DNA of 32,591 bases from Acidimicrobiia bacterium. Lineage in GTDB: Bacteria; Actinomycetota; Acidimicrobiia; Acidimicrobiales; Bin134. The stretch spans positions 1 to 32,591 of the forward strand of contig JAJEDQ010000060.1 in NCBI GenBank assembly GCA_022821445.1, written 5' to 3'. Shown piece after piece: positions 8,127 through 16,286 of the stretch. Both the position numbers and the translations under genes were made by a program. The notes under the pieces are model-generated. The model was not told the DNA's origin. It worked only from the letters and a program-made list of their open reading frames with translations, and did no database searches. Position 1 is the stretch's first letter, and each line of letters begins with the position of its first letter.

Positions 8127-9476
8127 GTGGCCGCAATTGCGTTCATAGGAGCGGGGAGCACGGTCTTCACCCGCAATCTTGTGAGCGATCTTTTGAGATT
8201 CGAGGACATCCGCGACTCCCTCGAGTTCCGCCTGCACGACATTGACGCCCAACGGCTTTCCACATCGCAAATCGTCTCTGAGCGGATGGTGGAGTCGTTT
8301 GGCGCTGACGCCTCGGTAACGGCCACCACCGATCTGCGGTCTGCCCTCGACGGGGCCGACTACGTGATCACCATGTTCCAAGTAGGGGGCTACGAGCCGT
8401 CAACGGTGCTCGACTTCGATCTGCCAGAGCGCTACGGCCTAGAGCAGACCATCGCCGACACCATCGGGATCGGCGGCATCATGCGGGGTCTGCGCACAGT
8501 TCCCGCCTTGGTGGAGGTGGGTGAGGCCATGGGCGATCTCTGTCCGGAGGCGGTGCTGCTCAATTACGCCAACCCGATGGCAATCAACATGTGGGGGTTG
8601 TCTGAGCTGTGCGACGTCGAAGCCTACGGGCTCTGCCACAGCGTGCCCCTCACCGCGCAACACCTTGCCTCGGATCTCGGTATCCCCGACGAGGAGCTCG
8701 ACTATCTGGTGGCCGGGATCAACCACATGTCGTTCTTCTTGCGGTTGGAGCACCAGGGCCGCAACCTCTATCCCGATCTGAAGCAGCTGTTCCGCGATCC
8801 GGCCGAAGCCCCGAGCCGAAATGAGTGGGGCCTGCCCGACGCGGTCCGCTATGAGATGCTGCGGCGGCTGGGGTACTTCGTCACCGAGTCGAGCGAGCAT
8901 TTCGCCGAGTACACCCCATTCTTCCTCAAGCAGGGGCGCCCCGATCTGGTCGAGCGCTTCCATGTGCCCGTCGGCGAGTACATGCGCCGCTGCCGGGTGC
9001 AGATCGAGGAGTGGGATGAGCTGCGGGCCCACCTCGAAGACACCGCCACGCCGCCAGAAGTCCCCCAGAGTGACGAGTACGCCCCCCAGATCATTCACAG
9101 CCTCGAGACCGGCCAAGAGCGCAACGTGTACGTGAACGTCCCGAACCACGGCCTCATCGACAACCTGCCCGCAGGGTGCGTTGTGGAAGTGCCCGCCACG
9201 GTCGACAACAAGTCCATCACCCCCGAGGCCATCGGCGAGATGCCCCCGCACCTCGCCGCTCTCATCCGCACCAACGTGGCCCCCCAAGAGCTCACCGTCG
9301 AGGCGCTCAAGACAGGGCAACGAGAGCGCATCTACCACGCTGCCATGCTCGACCCCCACACTGCCGCTGAGCTCGACCTCGACCAGATCTGGTCGCTGGT
9401 AGACGCCCTCCTCGAAGCCCACGGGGACTTCATCCCCGAACCCTTGCGGCCTCCGCCAACGGAGCGGGCCACATGA
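8127..9476 (+). CDS. melA: GH4 NAD-dependent alpha-galactosidase (MelA-like)
   Basis: Family 4 glycosidases hydrolyse alpha-galactosides in the cytoplasm by an oxidation/elimination mechanism needing NAD+ and a divalent metal. 449 residues, like E. coli MelA. The NAD-binding loop FIGAGSTVF is at 6-14, NYANPMA at 146-152, the metal ligand motif GLCHSVP at 168-174 (Cys170), and GINH at 197-200 (His200). From memory the CHSV form belongs to alpha-galactosidases, whereas 6-phospho-glycosidases carry other residues after the Cys; this fits import by an ABC system, which does not phosphorylate. Start: GTG at 8127 follows the strong ribosome site AAGAGGGGG (8111-8119) and leads straight into the Rossmann strand. 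An ATG at 8079 is less likely. The stop overlaps the next gene by ATGA. Confidence 0.9.
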   Translation: MAAIAFIGAGSTVFTRNLVSDLLRFEDIRDSLEFRLHDIDAQRLSTSQIVSERMVESFGADASVTATTDLRSALDGADYVITMFQVGGYEPSTVLDFDLPERYGLEQTIADTIGIGGIMRGLRTVPALVEVGEAMGDLCPEAVLLNYANPMAINMWGLSELCDVEAYGLCHSVPLTAQHLASDLGIPDEELDYLVAGINHMSFFLRLEHQGRNLYPDLKQLFRDPAEAPSRNEWGLPDAVRYEMLRRLGYFVTESSEHFAEYTPFFLKQGRPDLVERFHVPVGEYMRRCRVQIEEWDELRAHLEDTATPPEVPQSDEYAPQIIHSLETGQERNVYVNVPNHGLIDNLPAGCVVEVPATVDNKSITPEAIGEMPPHLAALIRTNVAPQELTVEALKTGQRERIYHAAMLDPHTAAELDLDQIWSLVDALLEAHGDFIPEPLRPPPTERAT

Positions 9477-10417
9477 CGGCGGTGCAGCGGGCGCTGCCCC
9501 GCCGGTGGCCGTTGCTGCGGTCGGGAAACCTGCACGGCGGGTGGCCCTCGGCTTTCTGGTTCCTATTGCCGGCGCTCATCGGCTTTGTCGCCTTCTACCT
9601 GTATCCCGCCATCCGGGGCGTTTACATCAGCTTCACTGATTGGAATCTGATCGCCAACGAGGGCGACTGGGTGGGCACCGACAACTACGACCGGCTCTTG
9701 GACGACAGCCGGGTGTGGGACTCCCTTAAAGTCACCATCCGGTACACCGTCATCAACATCGTTTCCCAGACCATCCTGGCCATTGGAATCGCCGTGCTGA
9801 TGGACCGCCTCACAAAGTCGGTGGTGATAAGGGGCATAATCCTGTTCCCCTGGCTCATCCCCAATGTCATCGTGGCGATGCTGTGGGTGTGGATGCTCGA
9901 CGGCAACCTCGGAATTGTCAACGAGTTCCTGGGTTGGTTCGGCGTCGATCCCATCCGCTTCTTCACCGACACCGACAAGGTGATTCCCACGTTGGCGGGC
10001 ATCAACACCTGGCGGCACATGGGGTACACGGCCCTGCTGATCTTCGCCGGATTGCAGACCATCCCCAAGAATCTGTACGAGGCCGCTGCCCTTGACGGGG
10101 CCACCGAGAGGCAGATGTTCTTCGGCATCACCATGCCGCTGTTGCGGCCGATTTTGGCCCTGGTGCTGGTGATCACCATCGTGGGCTCGCTCCAGGTCTT
10201 CGACACGGTATACGTGGCCACCGGCGGATTCGGAGGCCAGCCGGGTGGGCCGGCCAACGCCAGCCGGGTGATCTACCTCTACATCTACCAGAACGCGTTC
10301 GACTTCAATCAGCTCGGCTACGCCGCCGCCATATCCGTGCTGTTGGTGGTGATTCTGCTGGCGGTCACCTTCGTGCAGCTCAAGCTGCTGAGAGCGGGGG
10401 AGAGCGATCTGTCATGA
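9473..10417 (+). CDS. ABC sugar importer permease, CUT1 family (UgpA/MalF type)
   Basis: 314 residues with about six membrane helices; the first is at 27-45. The EAA loop that docks the ATPase is at 203-222 (EAAALDGATERQMFFGITMP). The length, the start with a single helix and the periplasmic stretch FTDWNLI...WVGTDNY are typical of the UgpA-like half of CUT1 importers for di- and oligosaccharides or glycerol-phosphate derivatives. ATGA overlaps join it to the alpha-galactosidase gene upstream and to the partner permease downstream, so all are translated from one message. The linked GH4 enzyme points to an alpha-galactoside as cargo. Confidence 0.93.
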   Translation: MTAVQRALPRRWPLLRSGNLHGGWPSAFWFLLPALIGFVAFYLYPAIRGVYISFTDWNLIANEGDWVGTDNYDRLLDDSRVWDSLKVTIRYTVINIVSQTILAIGIAVLMDRLTKSVVIRGIILFPWLIPNVIVAMLWVWMLDGNLGIVNEFLGWFGVDPIRFFTDTDKVIPTLAGINTWRHMGYTALLIFAGLQTIPKNLYEAAALDGATERQMFFGITMPLLRPILALVLVITIVGSLQVFDTVYVATGGFGGQPGGPANASRVIYLYIYQNAFDFNQLGYAAAISVLLVVILLAVTFVQLKLLRAGESDLS

Positions 10418-11358
10418 CCGCCGTCGCCGACCGCATCGAGCAGGCCAGCAGAACCTTCGAGCCCTCGGCTCGGCTGCGAAAGCTGGGCATCGGCCGGGGA
10501 ACGGCCTGGCTGATCCTCATCGTGATTTTGATCGTCAGCCTGTTCCCATTCTGGTGGGCGTTGCGCACCGGGCTGTCGAGCAACAGCGACCTGTTCGCCG
10601 GCGAGCAGAGCCTGCTGCCTGCGGGCTACACCAACGACAACTTCGAGCGGGTGCTGGGCACGGCCAGCGAAGCCGAGATCCTCGACAGCCTCGGCCGCCA
10701 GAACACCGGGTCTTTCGATTTCTGGCAGTCGCTGAAGGTGAGCGTGATCGTGGCCACCGCCATCACCGTCGGGCAGGTGCTGTTCTCCGGGATGGCTGCC
10801 TATGCCTTCGCCCGGCTCCGGTTCTTCGGCCGAGACAAGCTCTTCTTCCTCTTCCTGAGCGGTTTGATGGTTCCGCCCATCTTCACGCTGATCCCCAACC
10901 TGATCTTCATCAAGAACCTGGGCTGGCTCAACAGCTATCCAGGGATCATCGCCCCGTTCTTCTTCATGACGCCCTTCGCGGTGTTCTTCCTCCGCCAGTT
11001 CTTCTTGGGCATCAGCCGGGAGGTGGAGGAGGCCGCGCTGTTGGACGGGGCCGGCCACTTTAGGACCTTCTTCGGGATCATCGTGCCGATGAGCGCGGCG
11101 CCCATCGCCACCCTGGCCATCCTCACCTACATCAACGCGTGGAACGAGAACATCTGGCCGCTGGTCGTGGCCAGAGCCCCGGAGCGGCAACCGTTGACGG
11201 TTGCTCTCGGACAGTTCACGGCCCAACAGCCCGGGACGTCCCCGGACTGGTCGGGTCTGATGGCGGGCACACTGCTCGCCGCCTTGCCGATCATCGTCAT
11301 CTTCCTGGTCTTCGGGCGCAGGGTGGTCGACTCAATCGGCTTTTCGGGGATCAAGTGA
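10414..11358 (+). CDS. ABC sugar importer permease, CUT1 family (UgpE/MalG type)
   Basis: 314 residues with six predicted helices, the first at 31-50. The helix region around residue 120 contains the MalG-type AAYAFARLRF sequence, and the EAA loop EEAALLDGAGHFRTFFGIIV occupies 205-224. It is the second half of the membrane pore and pairs with the preceding permease, with which its start overlaps by 4 nt. The C-terminus SIGFSGIK is characteristic of this permease group. Between residues 82 and 105 there is a soluble loop (SEAEILDSLGRQNTGSFDF) that may contact the binding protein. Confidence 0.93.
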   Translation: MTAVADRIEQASRTFEPSARLRKLGIGRGTAWLILIVILIVSLFPFWWALRTGLSSNSDLFAGEQSLLPAGYTNDNFERVLGTASEAEILDSLGRQNTGSFDFWQSLKVSVIVATAITVGQVLFSGMAAYAFARLRFFGRDKLFFLFLSGLMVPPIFTLIPNLIFIKNLGWLNSYPGIIAPFFFMTPFAVFFLRQFFLGISREVEEAALLDGAGHFRTFFGIIVPMSAAPIATLAILTYINAWNENIWPLVVARAPERQPLTVALGQFTAQQPGTSPDWSGLMAGTLLAALPIIVIFLVFGRRVVDSIGFSGIK

Positions 11359-11361
11359 TTC

Positions 11362-11376
11362 CCGTGTCAAACACGG
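11362..11376 (+). other. Intergenic hairpin between permease and binding-protein genes
   Basis: CCGTGT (11362-11367), loop CAA, ACACGG (11371-11376), with no T tract after it. In many importer operons a stem-loop at this junction adjusts the relative mRNA level of the binding protein. Here it stands in the 61-nt gap before the binding-protein gene, which is the largest gap in the operon. Confidence 0.4.
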
Positions 11377-11419
11377 CCCTACCCGGGTCGCAACATGAAA
11401 TCCCTGGGAGGGAGCAAAG

Positions 11420-12847
11420 ATGAGAAAGACAATATGGAGGCTCATCGCAGTCTTTATTGCCTTAACCCTGGTTGCCGCAGCCTGCGGTAATGACGACGAC
11501 GACGGAGGTGCCGGCGAAGCCCAGCCCGCTCCCCAGGCCACGGAAGCGGCCGAGGAGAGCGCGCCAGCTCCCACCGAAGCCCCGGTCGAGGCCGTGACTA
11601 TCGAGTACTGGCTGTGGGATGGCAACCAGCAGCCCCACTACCAGCAGTGCGCAGACGACTTCACTGCGGCGAACCCCAACATCAACGTTGAGATCGTGCA
11701 GTTTGGCTGGGGCGACTACTGGACCAACCTGACGGCGGCCTTCGCCTCCGATTCGGGACCCGACGTGTTCACCGACCACCTGGCCCGCTACCCCGAGTTC
11801 GTGGCCAGCGGTGTGCTGGTACCGCTCAACGACTATGCGGCCCGCGACGGGGTTGACACCGGGGCGTACTTCCCCGGTTTGGCCGAGCTGTGGGTGGACG
11901 CCGAAGGCAACCGCTACGGCTTGCCCAAGGACTTCGACACCATTGCGCTGGTCATGAACGCCGGCCACATCGCCGATGCCGGTGTGACCGCGTCCGACTT
12001 TGCCGCCGCAGAGTGGAATCCCGACGACGGCGGCAGCTTCCAGGAGCTCATCGCCAAGCTCAGCGTGGATGCCAACGGCAACCGGGGCGACTCGCCGGAC
12101 TTCGACTCCTCCAACGTCGAGGTGTACGGAATGGGCCTCGAGGGCAACTTCGGCGCCTTCGGTCAGACCACGTTCTCTGGATTCGCCGCTTCCACCGGCT
12201 TCCAGTTCCTCGACGTCAACCCGTTCGGCGACTCCGCCAACTACGACGATCCCCGCCTGGCGGCCACGATCGACTGGTACGTGCGGATGATCGACGCCGG
12301 CTATGTCGTTCCGATTGAAGATGTGGAGTCGCTCGGCGGCACCACCGTCTTCCAGAACGGCTCGGCTGCGGTCATGGCTGACGGCTCTTGGAAGATCGGC
12401 ACCTACATCGGCGCCGACACGCCGTTCGATGTGGAGTTCGCTCCGCTGCCCACAGGGCCGAGCGGATCGAGGGCTTCGATGTTCAACGGCCTGGCCGACT
12501 CCATCAACCGGAGCTCCGACAACCAAGAGGAAGCATGGCAGTGGGTGAAGCACATGGCTTCGGCTGATTGCCAGGACATCATCGGCGGTGCTGCGGTGGT
12601 CTTCCCGGCCATCCCCTCGGCTGCCGATATCGCCGTCGCCTCCCACCAGGCCAACGGCGTTGACGTGACGGCGTTCACCGTCCATGTGGACGAGGGCACT
12701 ACCTTCCTATTCCCGATCACCGACAGCGCCAGCCAGATTGAAGCCATTGTGGGCCCGGCCATGCAGGAGATCCTGCGAGGCCAGGCTGACGCCGCTGACC
12801 GACTCAGCCAGGTGGCTGACGAGGTCAATTCGGTTCTCGGCTCCTAG
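11420..12847 (+). CDS. Extracellular solute-binding lipoprotein of CUT1 sugar importer
   Basis: 475 residues. A lipoprotein signal peptide ends in the lipobox VAAAC (Cys22), followed by an Asp-rich and then Ala/Pro/Glu-rich linker to about residue 57, so the protein is anchored to the outer face of the membrane. The mature part has family-1 binding-protein features: WLWDGNQQPHYQQCADDF, SGPDVF, GLPKDFDTIALVMN and the hinge-side GSAAVMADGSWKIG. It delivers the sugar to the two permeases encoded just upstream. A strong ribosome site GGGAGGGAG stands 5 nt before the ATG, stronger than those of its neighbours, as expected for a protein needed in excess. Cargo is not readable from sequence; the linked GH4 suggests an alpha-galactoside. 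Confidence 0.93.
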   Translation: MRKTIWRLIAVFIALTLVAAACGNDDDDGGAGEAQPAPQATEAAEESAPAPTEAPVEAVTIEYWLWDGNQQPHYQQCADDFTAANPNINVEIVQFGWGDYWTNLTAAFASDSGPDVFTDHLARYPEFVASGVLVPLNDYAARDGVDTGAYFPGLAELWVDAEGNRYGLPKDFDTIALVMNAGHIADAGVTASDFAAAEWNPDDGGSFQELIAKLSVDANGNRGDSPDFDSSNVEVYGMGLEGNFGAFGQTTFSGFAASTGFQFLDVNPFGDSANYDDPRLAATIDWYVRMIDAGYVVPIEDVESLGGTTVFQNGSAAVMADGSWKIGTYIGADTPFDVEFAPLPTGPSGSRASMFNGLADSINRSSDNQEEAWQWVKHMASADCQDIIGGAAVVFPAIPSAADIAVASHQANGVDVTAFTVHVDEGTTFLFPITDSASQIEAIVGPAMQEILRGQADAADRLSQVADEVNSVLGS

Positions 12848-12866
12848 CGGAGTCGTTTGCTGAGCG

Positions 12867-14618
12867 ATGGCCCGGACCGGAACGGCGCGTGAGATGTCGG
12901 AGGCAAGATTTCCCCTCCCCTTCGGCGTCACCACGCGGCGGTTGCCGGTCCGGGCTCCGCTCTCTTTGGCGGCGTTCGCTGTTGCCCTTGTTGCCGCGGC
13001 GTGCGGTGGTGATGGGGGCAACGGCAACGCCGCCTCGACGGTCGACGCCTCGTCGAGCGCCGCGGCCCACACTGATCGCGGTGAATGTGAGAACCGGTTC
13101 GTGTCCATCGACTTGGACCATGAGACCCGGGGACCGGGCGCCAGCCAGTCGATGTTCGATGGGATGGGCGCAGGCTTGGCCGTCGGCGATCTCGACCACG
13201 ACGGCGATGATGACATCGTCTTGGCCAACTTGAGCGGCGACTCCTCTGTGCTGTGGAACCGCGGCACCCTCGAATTTGAGCGGGAGCCGCTCATCGAGGG
13301 CCGCTTTCGCCATGTGGCGATCGTGGACGTTACCGGCGATCGGCGCAATGACGTAATTCTCACCACCGGGGTTGGCCGGCCGCTGGCCATGGTCAACTCT
13401 GGCGGGGGTGCGGGGGCGGCCGACATGTTCGAGCGGGCCGAGATCGCTGGCCTCGACGCTTACACCTATTCCATTGCCTGGGGTGACCTCGGCGGTGACG
13501 GCGACCTGGACGCGGTGACCGGCGCTTACAACGCGGAGCTCACCGTGGCCCGCCGCCTCAATCTGGGCGACAAGGGCGGGGTGGGGTTGTTCGAGCGGGA
13601 GGGCGGCTCGTTCACCCACACGCAGCTGGCCGAGGAGTCGCAGGCGCTGGCCGTGCGCATCGGCGATATCAACGGCGATGGCGTGTCCGACATCTTCGTG
13701 GGCAACGATCTCGCCACTCCCGATCACATCTGGTTCGCCGACAACGACGGATGGGATCAAGTCACGCCCTTCACCCAAACGGCGTTCAGCACGATGGGCG
13801 TCGACAGCGGCGACATCGACAACGACGGCGACCTCGATCTCTTCGCCACCGACATGAAGCCCATGGATGACGAGCCCGAGACGCTCACGGCCTATGAGGG
13901 AGTCATCGCCGACATCGAAGCCTCCCCGGATACCGACAACATCCAGATCCCAGAAAACGTCCTGTTGGTGGCGGGCGAAGACGGCTACTCCAGCGCCGCA
14001 ACGTCGTTCGGCATCGAGGCCACGGGGTGGAGTTGGTCGGGGCTGTTCGGCGATCTCGACAACGATGGCTTCCAAGACCTCTATGTGGTCAACGGCATGG
14101 TGGCCGACAACCTATTCGACCACCTGCCAGGTGCCAGCCTCACCGAGCCGAACCAGGCGTTTAAGAACATGGCCGGAGAGCGCTTCGAGCCCGCCTACTC
14201 CTGGGGGTTGGACGACCTCACCGGGGGGCGGGGGATGGCCATGGCCGACCTCGACAGCGACGGCGACCTCGACATCGTGGTCAACAACCTCAACGCTCCT
14301 TCAAGGCTCTACGAAAATCGGCTTTGCGCTGGCCAGGCCCTAACCGTCCAGCTGGACTGGCAGGGAACCGGCAATCCGACCGCGATCGGCGCTCAGGTCG
14401 TCGCCTCCCGCGGCAGTGGCGACCGGCTGGTGCGCACGGTGGAGACGTCGCGGGGCTATCTCTCGGGCGCCTCAGCCGCCGTCCACCTCGGACTCGGTTC
14501 AAACTGGGATGCGGTGGACCTCGAAGTCGTCTGGCCCGACGGCCGGGTCTCGGAGATCTCCGACATCCCGGTCGACCATCACGTGCTGGTCACCCGCCAC
14601 GAGGGACCGACGCCATGA
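12867..14618 (+). CDS. FG-GAP/VCBS repeat lipoprotein with C-terminal ASPIC/UnbV domain
   Basis: 583 residues. A lipoprotein signal (hydrophobic 31-45, lipobox VAAAC, Cys46) anchors it outside the membrane. Six calcium-type loops of the form DxDxDGxxD mark beta-propeller FG-GAP/VCBS blades at 108-116, 207-215, 267-275, 316-324, 396-404 and 461-469. Residues about 490-577 form an ASPIC/UnbV domain (GNPTAIGAQV, LSGASAAVHLGLG, VVWPDGR). The gene lies 19 nt after the binding-protein gene and overlaps the next by ATGA, so it is inside the sugar transporter operon. Members are extracellular and often linked to glycan recognition or adhesion, but no reaction is established. Start could instead be the ATG at 12894, which gives a more usual signal peptide. 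Confidence 0.85.
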   Translation: MARTGTAREMSEARFPLPFGVTTRRLPVRAPLSLAAFAVALVAAACGGDGGNGNAASTVDASSSAAAHTDRGECENRFVSIDLDHETRGPGASQSMFDGMGAGLAVGDLDHDGDDDIVLANLSGDSSVLWNRGTLEFEREPLIEGRFRHVAIVDVTGDRRNDVILTTGVGRPLAMVNSGGGAGAADMFERAEIAGLDAYTYSIAWGDLGGDGDLDAVTGAYNAELTVARRLNLGDKGGVGLFEREGGSFTHTQLAEESQALAVRIGDINGDGVSDIFVGNDLATPDHIWFADNDGWDQVTPFTQTAFSTMGVDSGDIDNDGDLDLFATDMKPMDDEPETLTAYEGVIADIEASPDTDNIQIPENVLLVAGEDGYSSAATSFGIEATGWSWSGLFGDLDNDGFQDLYVVNGMVADNLFDHLPGASLTEPNQAFKNMAGERFEPAYSWGLDDLTGGRGMAMADLDSDGDLDIVVNNLNAPSRLYENRLCAGQALTVQLDWQGTGNPTAIGAQVVASRGSGDRLVRTVETSRGYLSGASAAVHLGLGSNWDAVDLEVVWPDGRVSEISDIPVDHHVLVTRHEGPTP

Positions 14619-15097
14619 GCCGGGATTACCTGGTTCGACCGGGCACAACGGGCCAGCGGCTGCGGGACGCCGCCATCCACCTCACTCCGGTTGTGCCGGC
14701 AATCGCCGCGGTGGCAATCATCGGCCATCCGGCGCTGTGGGCGGCGGTGTTCTTGCCGCTCGGACCTTTGGTTCTGGGTCGGCTGCTGGCGGGCAGCCGG
14801 GAAACCGGGCTCGGTCACTGGGCCCGATCGGTCGACTTCTCGGTGACGGTGGCGGCCTTTGCCCTCGGCATCTATGGCCTGCTCCAGGCTGCGGTGCGCG
14901 TCGAGGCCGTCGGCGTACTAGTGGCCATTGGCGTGCTTCTGCTTGTTCTGCTTCTGCTCAATTGGCTGCTGTTCACGGTTGTGGCGGCCAATCGGGCCCG
15001 GTACGGAGAAATGTTCGATCCACCCTGGGTCGTGCCGCTTTTTCGCCGGACCCTGGGCGCAAACTCATCAAACCCATGGCTGAAGGGGGAGTTCTAA
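14615..15097 (+). CDS. Small integral membrane protein, unknown function
   Basis: 160 residues starting at an ATG that overlaps the stop of the FG-GAP lipoprotein gene (ATGA), and ending with a TAATG overlap into the ATPase gene. About four hydrophobic segments: 23-40, 42-57, 72-92 and 96-126. The C-terminal 35 residues (after VVAANRARYGEMFDPPW) are soluble. I did not recognise the family with certainty; it is vaguely like DUF4870/Tic20-type small membrane proteins. Its tight coupling on both sides argues that it serves the importer or the FG-GAP lipoprotein. Confidence 0.75.
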   Translation: MSRDYLVRPGTTGQRLRDAAIHLTPVVPAIAAVAIIGHPALWAAVFLPLGPLVLGRLLAGSRETGLGHWARSVDFSVTVAAFALGIYGLLQAAVRVEAVGVLVAIGVLLLVLLLLNWLLFTVVAANRARYGEMFDPPWVVPLFRRTLGANSSNPWLKGEF

Positions 15098-16269
15098 TGG
15101 CAACGGTTGAGCTTGAAGGCCTGACCAAGATCTATCCAGGAGGCGTCACCGCGGTGGATGACATGAGCCTCTCCATTGAGGACGGCGAGTTCGTCGTATT
15201 TGTCGGCCCGTCGGGCTGCGGCAAATCGACGGCTCTGCGCATGATCGCCGGCCTGGAGGAGATCAGCGACGGGGTGCTGAGAATCGGGGACGTAGACATG
15301 ACCAGCGTCCATCCCCGCGAACGCGACATCGCGATGGTGTTCCATAACTACGCCCTCTACCCCCATCTCACAGTGCGCAAGAACATCGCCTATCCGCTGA
15401 AACTGGCCAAGACCAGCAAAGCGGAGATCAAAGAGCGAGTCGAGCGCACCGCCGAAGTGCTCCAGCTCAGCGAGTTCCTGGATCGCAAGCCCAGCGCCCT
15501 TTCGGGCGGGCAGCGCCAGAGGGTAGCCATGGGGCGGGCCATCGTGCGGGAGCCGTCGGTGTTCTTGATGGATGAGCCGCTGTCCAATCTCGACGCCAAG
15601 CTGCGGGTGTACATGCGTACCGAGATCTCGCGTATCCAGCGGGATCTGGGGGTGACCACCATCTACGTCACCCACGACCAGGTGGAGGCCATGACCATGG
15701 GCGACCGGGTGGTGGTACTAAAGGGCGGGGTCCTCCAGCAGGCCGACAAGCCATCAGAGCTGTACCGCTATCCGTCCAACATGTTCGTTGCCGGGTTCAT
15801 TGGATCGCCGGCCATGAATATGTTCGAGTCCACGGTCAGCATTGGCAGCCAGGCGGTGACCGTGCAAGTCGGCCAGCAGACCGTAGAGCTGCCGCTTGGC
15901 GTTCTCGACCGGCTGCCGGCCTTGCGGGGCTACGACGGGGCCCGGCTGGCCTGCGGAATTCGGCCCGAGAACGTCCACGACGGGGCAACGGCTGCCGGGC
16001 TTGATCAGCGGATCAGCGGAGAGGTGATCTTGCTCGAGGAGCTGGGCTCAGAAATCGTCGCCCACCTCGAGGTGGGGGTGAAGCGGATCGACTCCTCCGG
16101 CAGCGCTCTTGGCAGAGCGGATGACGACGGGGACGATTACGACACCGGGTTCATCGGCCGGTTCTCCCAGCAAAGCTCGGTTCGCGCCACCGACCGCATC
16201 GACGTCGCGCTGGATGTGTCCGCCATGCACTTCTTCGATTTGGACACCGGCGAAGCCATCCGAGGCTGA
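15097..16269 (+). CDS. ABC transporter ATPase, MsmK/UgpC/MalK type
   Basis: 390 residues. Energises the CUT1 importer encoded upstream. Walker A GPSGCGKST (37-45), signature LSGGQ (135-139), Walker B VFLMDE (155-160), D-loop SNLD (163-166) and switch His193 (VTHD) are all present, followed by a C-terminal TOBE/MalK-type regulatory region. Two oddities: the Q-loop, normally FQNYALYPH, reads FHNYALYPH, so the Gln is His83; and the TOBE region carries a Gly/Asp-rich insertion (GRADDDGDDYDTG). Start: ATG at 15097 overlaps the previous stop as TAATG; the frame is open further upstream but that is only coding shadow. The gene ends 17 nt from the convergent second glpD. Confidence 0.93.
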   Translation: MATVELEGLTKIYPGGVTAVDDMSLSIEDGEFVVFVGPSGCGKSTALRMIAGLEEISDGVLRIGDVDMTSVHPRERDIAMVFHNYALYPHLTVRKNIAYPLKLAKTSKAEIKERVERTAEVLQLSEFLDRKPSALSGGQRQRVAMGRAIVREPSVFLMDEPLSNLDAKLRVYMRTEISRIQRDLGVTTIYVTHDQVEAMTMGDRVVVLKGGVLQQADKPSELYRYPSNMFVAGFIGSPAMNMFESTVSIGSQAVTVQVGQQTVELPLGVLDRLPALRGYDGARLACGIRPENVHDGATAAGLDQRISGEVILLEELGSEIVAHLEVGVKRIDSSGSALGRADDDGDDYDTGFIGRFSQQSSVRATDRIDVALDVSAMHFFDLDTGEAIRG

Positions 16270-16286
16270 CGGGGCCGCTGGTCGTC

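Noticed and set aside
8439-9422. 327-codon minus-strand open frame opposite melA
   Set aside because: The GH4 frame has every catalytic motif; the antisense frame has none.
8127-9476. GH4 6-phospho-alpha-glucosidase
   Set aside because: The Cys-His-Ser-Val motif and the linked ABC importer (no PTS) argue for a non-phosphorylated galactoside.
10318-11226. 302-codon minus-strand open frame opposite the second permease
   Set aside because: Low-complexity, Glu/Gln/Arg-rich translation antisense to a clear permease gene.
12825-14075. 416-codon open frame on the minus strand
   Set aside because: Antisense to the FG-GAP lipoprotein gene; the repeated DGD loops create long open antisense frames. 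No recognisable domain.
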